A stretch of DNA of 64,000 bases from Mugil cephalus. Its lineage: Eukaryota > Chordata > Actinopteri > Mugiliformes > Mugilidae. The position numbers were made by a program, and so were the translations under genes. The DNA is taken from contig NC_061779.1 of NCBI RefSeq assembly GCF_022458985.1, forward strand, positions 22,381,001-22,445,000. The letters run 5' to 3'. The notes below the pieces were generated by a model. That model saw only the letters and a list, made by a program, of their open reading frames with translations. It was not told the origin of the DNA and did not search any database. Below, piece by piece: positions 1 through 11,391 of this stretch; positions within the stretch are counted from its first letter, which is position 1; every line of letters starts with the position of its first letter.

Positions 1-372
1 ACGTATCTGTGTACATATCATGTAGAATCAGTGAAGCAAGCTGACCACAGGTAGCACAGTATTCATGAGAACCATCGTTGAGATACTGCTTTTTAGAATA
101 AGGGCCAGAGATCGTTGAAATCCACACTTTGTTCTTCTGAAATATTACTTTGTACTTTTTTTCTGTGATTTATATCATCTTTTGCATGTATGATGTTCAT
201 GTTTTATTTAGTATTTGTGGTTAGGCAGGCTGATTCTTGTTCTTTTTGTTTCATCAGCTCACTAAAACCAAGCTTGCACTGGTGTCTGTGCTGACATATT
301 CCTGTCGATTCAGTGCAGCTTGAGTCTGGACCGTGAGGAAAGTTTAATCTCCACCTATCGTTGTGTGTGCAG

Positions 373-2286
373 GGAAATGTCTGTTTCTGTCTGGTCTGAC
401 TGACCAACAGCTCAACTACACGCACGACCAGAGTCTGCCTGAGCAATACAGCATCGGCTTCACCAACATGGTGGAAAGGACCACACCCGGCAGCAAGGAC
501 CTCTCCAGGTAGTAAAAACAAACACTCAATGTGCTGTAAGAAGTAAAAAAATTAGACTTAGGATTTATTTATGGGGCAAGTTCCAACTGATATAATGAAT
601 ATATACTTCTTCACCAACTGCATAGTCCTACAACCAAGGTGAACAATTTTGAACAAATTTAACTCCACAGATGACGTGTATCCCCACGGGGCTGTTACTG
701 ATCTGATCACCACATAAACACATTTAGTTGTTTTATTTTGCGAACTGAAGCCACCGTAGACTACGTCCACACCAGTATCTCTGTCTTTGAGAGTCTTTAT
801 TTCCGTTCTAACAATCCTGAAAACACATATTTTGAATCGGTCATTGAGGCTGATCAGGGCTGAAATGGGTATTCAAAAGTTTTCTCACAGCTTCAGAAGG
901 ACCCCCATGGTCGTCCCCACCAGTCACTGGCTGTTTCAAGCCTCACCAGAAAATATAATAGTGCCACTGGAATCTTTGCAAATAACCTGAATATTAGCGT
1001 GGATCCTGTGCCTGTACAGTAAGCATTAGTTGCATGATAAAATGCAGAACAACTCACAGACAATGAGGGCATGAACCCCCTGTAACTATTTATTCATATC
1101 TATATACATTTACATATATATCCATTAAATTAACTCGTGGTAATGGTTCCGTAAAATATTCACATAATAAGAGGAAGAGTATAAGTCAGGGAAGGATACG
1201 CAGAGACTGACAAATCCAGCCAGGAAGCAAACGTCTGTGTCATTGTCTCCAAAAGTCCAACCTGTCCAGACTAAAACTAAAGTGAGGACGGACGGTTTCT
1301 CAGTCTTAAACGGGTCCTAAAGAATAGCATGGATGCTAAATAAATGCTAAAATAAACTTTTGTATCATAAGTGAGCACATAAGTGAGGCCCTGGCCTCTG
1401 CCTGAATCCCAGATCTACTGTATTGTAATACAACGCATCACATGAAAAAAAGAAAGAACAAATTGTTTGCTGTTGAACTTTTTTTTGAATCCTTTTTTTG
1501 TCCCAGTAAGGAGATTCGTGAAGGAGGACGACAGTTACTTGACAAGCTGCAGAAATACAAGCCATTAATAGCAGCTTTTAATGGAAAAGGTAAAAATAAT
1601 TCCTTCAAACATGACACCACTGGATTTCTGTCTGTTCATTGATAAAAGCTCAGCGTGCATTTGGCGGTGACAGTGTTTGTGCATTTTGCAGGTATTTATG
1701 AAATCTTCTGCAAAGAAACCTTTGGTGTGAAGGCCAAGAACCTCGAGTTTGGTCTGCAGCCCTACAAAATCCCAGAGACCGAAACAGTATGTGGAGACAG
1801 AAACTGTGTTGCGTTTGAACCGCGCTCCATTCTGTGGCAAAAATCCTGACAGGGTATTTCCTTTTTCTTAGGTGTGCTACTTAATGCCATCTTCCAGCCC
1901 CCGCTGTGCCCAGTTTCCCCGCGCGCAAGATAAGGTGCATTTCTATATCAAGCTGAAGGAACTGCGAGACCAGATGAAAGGCGTGATACCTCCACAGGAG
2001 GTGCAAGAGACTGAGTACTCCTTCGACCTTCAGCTCGCTAAAGGTAAATAACGTACTCCTATGCAGTCCGACTGACACACCAGGCGTCAGTCGGCTTTTC
2101 CTTGTGTGGCTCAGCCGAACATAAGGATTCGCCTGTCATTGACATTTTACAGTTTTGATCTCTGATGAACTCACTGCTGATGATTTTGATGATTTTGCAG
2201 AGGATGCTAAGAGGATTTCAATCAAAGAGGAGCAGTTGGACCCGGAGTATGAAAGCTGTAGTGGGACGATGCAAGGCAAAGAGTGA
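373..2286 (+). CDS. tdg: Thymine-DNA glycosylase, copy 1 (3' part only)
   Basis: G/T(U)-mismatch DNA glycosylase that removes thymine, 5-formylcytosine and 5-carboxylcytosine in base-excision repair and active demethylation; nuclear. Five exons are visible: 373-508, 1507-1589, 1692-1786, 1872-2043 and 2201-2286. All have GT-AG borders and phases identical to exons 5-9 of copy 2 downstream. The encoded stretch (about 190 residues) includes the glycosylase-fold segments [28 protein letters not shown] and the insertion-loop motif [17 protein letters not shown]. The exons for the N-terminus and the catalytic GINPG motif lie before position 1. After the sumoylation-type motif IKEE the protein stops within 17 residues, so the conserved C-terminal QWMTQSF module of the family is absent. 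The likely zebrafish counterparts are the tandem genes tdg.1/tdg.2; which of the two this is cannot be decided here. Confidence 0.93.
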
Positions 2287-2965
2287 GAAGAGAAAAGAAG
2301 AGGCCGATCTGCTGTAGCACTCAGGTAGCTGCACTGTGATTCAGTTTAATTGAATGGAAATGAAACGGGAGAGTCTGATGTTTCAGCAGCCAAACCACTG
2401 TTCTGATGTTCTAAAGTGATTTGGAAGTCTGATTTAGTCGTTCATATATAACACAGACATAAGTTGAACACATGAGAAACTTTAAAATATTTTAGGGTTG
2501 GTCTATAGCAGTGCACTGACTATAAATCCATCATTATTGTGGTCTCTTGCAGAAAAGGACATTGTAGGCTGGTCAGCAGACAACATCACGTGGAACCACC
2601 ACACCTGGGCAAATCTGCTCAAAAGATACCAAATATCAGCTGAACCAGTAGCACAACACACCAGTGAGGGGAAAAACTAACTCCACAACAGAAGAGAGGC
2701 CGCGCTGTTCCTGAAGCATCACAATGTTACGCACAAGAGAGAAAGTGCCCACGTTTTCTACCACTCGGACTGTGCATGTTTTCTTGGTGTTATTTTTATC
2801 ACAATGTATTTATTGCATTTTGTATGATACGTGTTTCCAGTGACTTATTTTGTATTTTGATAGAATGGTATTTTATGATTTATGGGCTGTATAAATGGAT
2901 AATGGTACTCTGGAATTTCTAATCTGTAAGAACAGAGTTATTAAATCTCTTCTAAAGCTGACGTG
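2287..2965 (+). terminator. 3' UTR and poly(A) signal of tdg copy 1
   Basis: The stop codon at 2284-2286 is followed by about 650 bases without coding signs. ATTAAA at 2940-2945 is followed within 20 bases by a GT-rich stretch, as expected of a cleavage/polyadenylation site. The exact end is inferred. Confidence 0.5.
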
Positions 2966-3949
2966 TTTACTGTCTCATTGTTTGAGTCGTTCATGTGAAG
3001 CTGCAATGACCTAAGAAAGGACACACGGACACTCACCGGTACTCTGAAAGAATGATTGATGCTTCTTCACCAATAGAAACTAAGTTTTATAATGAAGGAT
3101 TGATTTGTTAGTTGGATGGTTCCGTTATCAACGCTTGGTACATACAGAAAACCACAATTTCGTGAACTGAAATAGTAATAACACAGGGTTGTGGGTGCAT
3201 AGTTGTAGTCTGCACTGGGTTCTATCACTACAAATCATTTAGATATTTGAGAGCAATAATGAATCTCGTTTTCATAAGTGAGGGGTTCACGGTGCAGTTA
3301 TATTTACCCTATCAGAAGTACATGAACAAATGTCCTGTAATGTTGTTATTGACTAACTTGTGACTAACTTTGTGAAGCCTCTTGTTTCTAACGTTGACTT
3401 AATAATGAAAGAAGAAACGCGATCAATAAAACTGGCCCATTTTGAACCCAGTGTTGAAAAATTTAACCCACTTATTACTTTTATTATCCATATTTTGTTT
3501 ATTCTGTTCAAATTCACAAAAGAAGATTTATATTATTGTTACCTTAATCTGTATAACAAAAGTTGTAATCTTTTATTCTTATTCTTGTAGTCACCGGTCA
3601 AATTAAAAACTAAAAAAAACTACCCTACCAATTCAATACTTAAAACCCAACGATCAGCCAATAGAAAACAACCTCACTGAGTTTAAAAGTCGAGCAGCTC
3701 GTACCAATGTTAAAACGGGTGCCTGTCTCTTTTTATGTGTTTGTGGTTTCCTGGCGCAAGTTTAGGTTTTCAGCATAGTCTTTAAACTGTGTATTTTTTA
3801 TTTAGTCAAAAATATATTCAGTGGATGAATATATGTTTTATTGAGTGATTCTTCATGATTGTAGTCAAAGAGGGTTTTCTTAATCCCCCTACGCCTTAGA
3901 CTTGAGCTCTCCCGGTGTCAGAGTTGACCGGCAGGGTTGTCATGTCTTT
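2966..3949. other. Intergenic spacer between the two tdg copies
   Basis: AT-rich DNA without exon-like frames or a recognisable repeat. It separates the 3' end of copy 1 from the first non-coding exon of copy 2 by about 1 kb, so copy 2 has its own promoter. Nothing else supportable was seen. Confidence 0.5.
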
Positions 3950-4054
3950 GTTGCCTCTGTAGCATTTTAATTTTGTGGGTAGAAGTGCGACGTAGATGGA
4001 AAAATAACAGTTATCTTCGGAGAAGAAACTCGCTGTAATCTTGACCCCCAAAAG
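3950..4054 (+). promoter_or_regulatory. Probable first non-coding exon of tdg copy 2
   Basis: A strong splice donor (AAAG followed by gtaagt) lies at 4051-4060 with no preceding ATG frame. The next exon, starting upstream of 4639, carries the start codon. The transcription start is placed only approximately near 3950; no TATA box is evident. Confidence 0.4.
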
Positions 4055-4638
4055 GTAAGTTTGAGGCTAAAAAGTGCTGTAAATTACGAACAGTGTGTTT
4101 GTTGGAAATCTCAGTGGAAGGGAAACCATTCATCCGTGCTAAGGTAGCTTAGCAGCTAGCTGATGGCTAACATTAGCTGTAGTTGTGGCACGGGCTGTGA
4201 GGAGATGTTAAAAAAAAAGCTATTCGCGTTATCTTCTTGAAACGCGTATTTGAAATGAGATGAGTCTACATCTCGTACCCCAGGCTGCCCCCACTTTGTT
4301 AAAATCAAGCAGCATAGTTTACATCCGTGTTAGCACAGCCGTGGCAGAAGAGAAACGTTTTAGCAGGTGCATTAATATTAATGTATTCGCAGAAAATTAT
4401 CATTGACACACTTTACCAATCGACATATAGTAAATGAAGTTCGCCGTTAGTATGTCATTGTCATCCGAGTTACCCTTTGTTTTGTTTATGTTATGCTTCA
4501 TGTTTTGTTTCCTCTTCAATGCGCTGGCACATGCGTTCATTTTCACACACTTAAATGCCAAAGCACATGTCCATCACCCAGCTATGTGACCTCAACATGC
4601 ATATTGATTTATTTGATAAAGTTAAAACCACCCGTAAG

Positions 4639-7600
4639 ATGGAAGAAAAGCTGAATGGATCACTGCCTGTTGTCTCCCCGGAGTATCTTCATCAGTGGTG
4701 AGTGTTCGTCCTCACCGCAGCGGCCAAACACGAGTCACAGATCAGATCTGCAGACCTCTGAATGGCAAAGTGCGATGAAATGAAATGAAAGCATGTGCAT
4801 CCATTTACTCTTACACGTGAAGCCTTCATTCTCTAACCATTTGTTCGCCGCGAGTGTTGGTTTTCCATGCCTTATAAAAAATAAGTTATACATTACTCCG
4901 CCAATAGTTGAGTGATCTGTATATATTCCTTTTTGAATCATAGATTATCAGAGGGTCTAAACCTTCAGAATATAATTGGTATATACCATAAAACAGTTGC
5001 CAGATTATCCAGTCATCTCGTTATAGTTATAGCTATAACTCAGTGTAGACTTGCGACAACATAACTGCAGTATGCTCTATTTTCATAAAGATAAATATGC
5101 TCTTATTAATGTTGACCTAGTTGTAAAGAGGTGTTGATTCAAATTTAGGGGTATTTTATGCCTGTAGGTTTGGAGGGTATTGAATTATATTGTTTTATGC
5201 TAAAGACTAAAGTCTGTTTCCCATGTTTAGTGTAACCTTATTGGCTTAAAACTCCACTAACAGCTCCCACAAATGCTGTATCACAAATAAGTTGGACATA
5301 ATAACTGGGTTCTTCTAATTGAAGCTGCTCTTTATAAGGGATCAACAGATTCTCATCACTTATAGGAGAAAGTTGTTTTGATTGATTTATTAATTAATTA
5401 TGCATCACTGCTCATTCAAATGTGGAAAATAGTTACATAAACACAAGAAATTACATTGTTTGCATAACCTTCCAATAAAACATTAACCCCACAACACAAC
5501 ACAAGGCACTGCACTGATTGTTGTATTCGTTCTTACCCATGCTCAGACTTTCAATATTCTTTTCACCCCAGGGTCCAGTCTGCCCGGCAGTTTCAGGCTC
5601 TCCAGGCCCAATATTCAAACTTCGACCCGAACCATCAGTTTCACTACCCAGAGAATCAGCCTGGAGAGGCAGCCATGGCGAACATGGCTAATCCAGAACC
5701 CGAGATGGATCAGATGGAGCCGGCCAACTTGACAAAACGTACTGTGATGCCTTCTGAATGACACATCATAACTGTTTAGAGAATTCACTATTTCTGGGTT
5801 GTGAGCAAGATGACTCGGTCATGAAGTGTTAATTAAATGTCAGTAGTAGTAACAGCTAATGAAAATATTGTAACACGGCATGACACTGGTATTCTTGCTA
5901 CAAAGTACACTTTTGGAGGAATGTGTATATATTTAGCATAGTGAAATTATTTTCAGTTGGACTGTAGTTTGCACAAAAGTCTTATATATGTGAGATGGTG
6001 AAACATGGAATTCATTTGAGTGATATTAAGGCAGTATAACGTATAGAAAGAGTCTCCCACAGCAGTTAAGCAAAGCTCCCAGTGACTCTGCCCAGTCGAG
6101 GTTAAAACACTTCTTATTTCTCTTTGTAGCCCCACCTAAAAAGAGAGGCAGAGCAGCACAACCTAAGGAACCGCAGGCACCCAAACCACCAAAAGTCCCA
6201 AAGGCACCAAAGGCGCCAAAGCCACCCAAGCCACCAAAAGTGCCGAAGGCACCAAAGCCTCCGAAAGACCCAAACGCACCTAAAGCAAAACCAGGACCGA
6301 AGCCCAAGAAGGGTGCAGAGGCTCAGGCTGACGGCAAACAGGAGAAGATTGATGAGAGCTTCAAAAAGGTGAAGAGGAAAGTGGACCGCTTCAAAGGAAT
6401 GTCAGAGGAAGAGGTCATGAAAAAGACTCTACCAGACCTGCTAGACTACAACCTGGACTATGTCATCGTAAGATTACATTTTATGCTGATCAGCAGTGAA
6501 GCCAGAGGCTGTGATATTTGAATGCCTTTAACAAGCATTTGCTTTCAGATTGGTATCAATCCTGGGTTGATGGCAGCTTTCATTGGACGATGGTTTCCTG
6601 GTCCTGGAAATCATTTTTGTAAGTTAAACGCATTAATTCTGATTTGTGTAATTGTACAATATGGGCCCTGTGCTGCTAAAAGTGTTATTATTGTAATGGT
6701 TTTAAGGCATGTGTCACTTAAAGTGCTACAGTCTAATACAACTGCTTTGCAATAAATCCTGCTATAACTTTATGCAGGTTATGTGTTCATTGAATTGTAC
6801 ATTATGTTATACATTACATTATGGAGGATGGAGGATGTAGTTGTGGCGCTGTTGAAATGCAACATGAACTAAGCATTCGAGCCTGAAGGTGCGGTTTATT
6901 GCAGGATTTGGAGTCCATTCATTCTGGGCAAATTTATTTAATAAAGTGTTGGTTCAGTGTACATGTAATTGTTTGACCAGCTTTTATCTTGATTTCAGGG
7001 AAATGCTTGTTTCTTTCTGGATTTACTGAGGAGCAGCTGAACCACATGCACGACACCACCCTTCCTGGAAAGTACAAAATGGGCTTCACCAACATGGTGG
7101 CCCGGGCTACACCGGGGAGCAAAGACCTCAGCAGGTATTATAGACTCCTGGGAAAATTAAACCATGCATCGTTAATTTGGGCCGAAGTAGGGGGAAAATA
7201 TAATAACTGAGCGTAGATTTCATGTTTTTTTGCCACAAGGTTTTTGTTGAAATACTATTGTGTAACGATATTTATTCTGTTTTGTTCTCACCAGTAAAGA
7301 GTTGCGTGAAGGCGGCAAAATTCTTGTAGAGAAGCTGAAGAAGTACAGGCCTCTCATTGCTGTGTTCAATGGAAAATGTAAGCTATTCTCGGCTAATGAG
7401 CAACAATTACAACAAAACCGCTATGTGAAATAAAGCTATACCTTTCTGTTTTTTTTTCCACAGGCATCTATGAAATGTTCTGCAGAGAGCTGTTTGGCAA
7501 AAAGCCACAAAAACTTGAATTTGGTCTGCAGCCACACAAAATCCCCGACTGTGACGTGGTGAGAACTCAAATCTGCTCATTTTAAAGCGATCATTAGACA

Positions 7601-10095
7601 CTATAGATATGTCAAGTGTACAATTCTGTTGAAACAGGTTCTTGTAAAAACAAAATAAGTGGTGAATCATGTCAGAGCAGCTGTGAAACACTGAGGGCTT
7701 CTCCCATGCGTGAAGCCATTCTTTTGTTGATTCGTATGCTGTGAAGCTATTCGTGATTCCAGCTTCACTGATCTGGAGATCTAGCTAAAGAACAGGTACC
7801 CCTGAGCTCATTGCTGTGACCACTGGCTTCACTCTGAGCGTGGTGGTTATTTTGCTGCGTGCTGTTTAGCTTACGGCAACGTTTAGCCAGGTTTGGATGT
7901 GTTTACCACCAGAATAGGGTTACATCTTGCCGTCCTGCCCCACTGTCCAGACAGATGAAGAACAGACAATTGACACATGTTACGTGACTGGTACTCGCCA
8001 GAAAGAGCTGCAGCTCAGCACTTATGGTTAAGTTTGGTACACTTAACGATTGTCTTCCCTGTGTTGCATTTTATTTGTAGTCTGCATCTGAGCAATATCT
8101 TTCAACAGTGAGATGCTGCTGATGGTTTGTGAGCTCTTTGTGGCCTGTGGATCGAACAGATGCAAGAAAAAATAGTCTTGTATAAGAAATTTTACAAGAA
8201 TAGTTGAGATTTATTTGTAGTCAATCAAAGTCGCTTCAGGTGAAGACTGGTGTTTATTACCTTTAATGTGTCACATAGGTTTACAGGCATTACATATGTT
8301 GTCATTTTTAAAATAATGAGGCAAAGGTTCTGATATGATTTACCCTCTCAGCTAACAGGGGTATTCACTCTTTTAATGCCCACTACATGGATGCTCTTTG
8401 ATCCGGAGTCATCACATCGCTCTTCTTCTGAAAATACAAAGTACAATCTATGATTAGTATTAGTTAAATGCCAGCACTGACTCTGCTTTTATTTCTGACA
8501 TGTTCCTACATACAAACTTTCATAACATAAGGCCTGAAAAAGATTTACATAGACTGACCTCAAACTAAATGTGAAGGCTGCCCCTGTTATGTTAATGGAC
8601 GTGATTGCTACATTACATCCAAGCAAAGCTTCAAAAACATTTATCTAACTTACTGGTTAAAAAAAAAAAAAAGAGACGAACGGCACATGAGAAAATGTGA
8701 ATTTTCTGAACCAGCTGTGGATTCTGCCATTAAAGGACTGACCAGTTGTTTCCTCTATACAGGCTCTGTATCTGATGCCTTCGTCCAGTGCTCGCTGTGC
8801 TCAGTTCCCTCGTGCTCAGGACAAAGTCCACTTCTACATCAAACTGAGGGAGCTCAGAGATCAGCTGAAGGGCGTCCGAAGAGTCACTGAGATTGAGGAG
8901 GTTAACTACTCGTTTGACCTTAGTTTGGCTAAAGGTAAGCGGGGCCACGGCTAACTGAGCTTTGTTTAAATTCATGTTATACAGCCTTTATTTATCCGTT
9001 TTACTCACTCAAGGTAGACAATAGCATTACAGGACTATGTTTTTTTTTGTTTGTTTGTTTTTTTAATTTATAGGTGCCATTTGACATTAAAACCTTGTCA
9101 TTAGTTCGGGATGTAAATCCAGGTTTTGTCCTGTTTGGCATTTAGTTTAATCTTCCCTTTTTACATCAACAGAGGATGCTAAGAGGATGGCAATAAAGGA
9201 GGAGCAGTACGATCCTGGTTATGAAGATGCCTATGGCGGAGAATATGTAGCAAGAGGACCCGAAGGAGGCCAGACCGAAGGCCAGACCAACGGTCACTGT
9301 ACATTTTCAACTCCTGAAAACACAGGTAACCACAAACGGTGTTGCAAGTGAGGCCAAGCCTGACTGGAGCACGAGCACCAAAACGCACAGCGAAATGGAA
9401 ACTAATGAAATGCAATAAAAATGTCAGGTCCTGCTGGACTCATATTGTCAGCTAAAATAACTTCTCAGATGGGATAATAACATACTGACATCCATGTACG
9501 TTCAGCTGGTGCTAAAGCTAACAAGTATTTATCAGAGGAAATCAGTACTTCATTGTCCTATATGCTGAACTTCCAAGCATCAAATATTCACATTTTACAC
9601 TTTATCGCATTTTATCTATTATTTTGAATTATTTAAAGAGTGAAACTGTTTGCAATGATAAATACATTCACAATCTTAACAGATGCAGAGTGTTGTCATA
9701 GACTGCACAATCTAATTTGGTTCACATTGCGATAAATGGTTAAATGTGCAGGGTTTCATCAACATGTTACTGAAATCAGCATGAACGTGGTGCTCATCCA
9801 CTGAGGCTCCTGTGTTTCAGTCAGAAACGTCTGGTTTGTTGCTCAGCTGGATCGATCAACATGTTGTTTGGTTGTGTGGAGCCATCAAAACAGACTTTCC
9901 TTTCAACGTTGTTAGCGTCACATCAGCATATTAACACTGCTTCTGTTTGCGCATTCTTTGTCTTCAGAAGGAGCACAGGAGGCGAGCACGTCACAGACGG
10001 CAGAAGGCCAGCTCCCAGACGGACAGTGGATGACCCAGTCCTTTGCAGATCAGATTCCAGACATAAGTGGCGGACCAAAAGACGGCAGCATATGA
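4639..10095 (+). CDS. tdg: Thymine-DNA glycosylase, copy 2 (complete)
   Basis: Complete 466-residue TDG. The ten coding exons are 4639-4697, 5572-5738, 6130-6467, 6549-6618, 6999-7134, 7295-7377, 7464-7558, 8763-8934, 9173-9325 and 9968-10095, all in phase. An N-terminal Lys/Pro-rich segment (PKAPKPPK-type repeats) precedes the conserved VKRKVDRF entry into the catalytic domain. The active-site GINPGLMAA carries the family's catalytic Asn at about residue 192 (Asn140 in human TDG). The DNA-inserting loop [17 protein letters not shown] lies near residues 321-337. The sumoylation motif IKEE has Lys near 382. The C-terminus keeps [14 protein letters not shown], which copy 1 lacks. The start ATG lies in an exon whose N-terminus (MEEKLNGS) differs from mammals, so a more upstream start cannot be fully excluded. 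It is nuclear and acts in base-excision repair and DNA demethylation. Confidence 0.96.
6130..6330 (+). repeat. Lys/Pro-rich coding repeat in tdg copy 2 exon 3
   Basis: Imperfect tandem units encoding (P-K-x-P-K-A/P) fill the 5' part of exon 3, with nucleotide units close to ccaaaggcaccaaag. On the opposite strand this produces an artefactual Gly/Phe/Ala-rich open frame. It corresponds to the basic, disordered N-terminal DNA-binding tail of TDG, here apparently extended by slippage-type duplication. Confidence 0.8.
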
Positions 10096-10785
10096 TGACG
10101 AGGGCTCCAGACTTCAGCCAGCACATTCATTTACCTCTGTCCGTCGGGTTTTATTTTTTTATTTTTTTATAGTGTCTGAGTGGAATATAAACACGTAGAT
10201 GGACTTTTTAGAATTTTTGCAGGATATTCCTTCTGCACATTCTTTTTTTGTGGTCTTGTAAACGCACGTGATCATCTTCAAGGCAGTCTTTTTAAATATG
10301 TGAAATCAGGGACTTGACAATGATGCTTGACTGTCTTTGGAGGAGGTCATGTATTTAAACATTTGTTTTGCTTTTGTACTGTACGCTACTGCACCGTGAT
10401 GCAGTAAGTGTAAACATTCACGTCTACTGTTCACGCAGTAGATGAAACTCCAGGTATGTGACTGGTGCAGGGTGAGCCTGTGTGATCCTCCGCTTGCAGT
10501 GAGGACTTAGCTAGCATTAATGTTTTACATTCATGGTGCTATGAACTAATGATACAAAGCAATCGCTTGAATAAAAATCCAACTCATCACGAACGTCAGA
10601 GAGCACTTCTGACAAGCCTTTCAATACAATGTTACAGAACTCAAAATGGGTTTATTTTAAACTCTATCTTTTGCTGTTGTTGTTTTATTGTTTTAGGAGT
10701 TTTAGAATAATCTTCTACGTTTATGAAAATGTCATTCACAAGGAATTTTATGAAACGTTTGTCAATTAAAATGTCCTGATGATGC
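10096..10785 (+). terminator. 3' UTR and poly(A) signals of tdg copy 2
   Basis: AATAAA at 10570-10575 and ATTAAA at 10765-10770 follow the stop at 10093-10095. The second is followed by a T/GT-rich stretch. Either or both could be used. Confidence 0.5.
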
Positions 10786-10799
10786 TTTTTCTAAATTGT

Positions 10800-11122
10800 T
10801 GTTCAGTCTTTGTGAGCATGAGATTTTTATTTTAATTTCTGGAGAAGTAACAACAAAAAGAAACAAGTAACCAGCATACAAAAGAACAAGCAACAACAAG
10901 CACTCATACAGAATGTAACATCACGACGTCAGAGGTAGATTAAAAGATTTGGCAATGCCACAGAGGAACGCATCTTCACATAACTGACTTTAAGTTAAAT
11001 GGACAATAAATATTCATAATCAAAGTATTTGGCAGGCACATTTTAAAGCATTCACTCAATTTCATCAGGCTGTTTTGGTCTGTCTGAACAGAACTATAGT
11101 TTTGGTCATGATCTCAATATAT
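10800..11122. other. Short convergent intergenic spacer
   Basis: The 3' ends of tdg copy 2 (+) and the patatin-like gene copy A (-) face each other across about 350 bases of AT-rich DNA. No exon or repeat is recognised. Confidence 0.45.
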
Positions 11123-11123
11123 A

Positions 11124-11133
11124 TTTATTTATT
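11124..11133 (-). terminator. Tandem poly(A) signal for pnpla copy A
   Basis: The + strand reads tttatttatt, which is two overlapping AATAAA hexamers on the - strand, about 260 bases downstream of the last recognisable exon frame of the gene. Confidence 0.45.
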
Positions 11134-11391
11134 TTTTCTTGTTAAATGGATGCAAACACATAAAAAATATATTAATTTAAATGAGTTCACTGCAGCTTAA
11201 GTGCTCAAACTATAGTGGTTATTTGCATCTCTAAATTGTCTTCCTTCTGTCCCGCTCACAGTTGATGGTGTCGTCATTTACTTCCGTGTTTAACGTCACC
11301 TTGCCGCGTGCAGGTGAATCCGTGTCGGTCGAGATGAAGCAGAGCAGGTCCAGGTTACTGTTGCTGTCCCAGTGGAGATGTTTGTTGAAGC

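Noticed and set aside
6026-6307. Open frame on - strand coding a Gly/Phe/Ala-rich protein
   Set aside because: It is the antisense shadow of the Lys/Pro repeat in tdg copy 2 exon 3.
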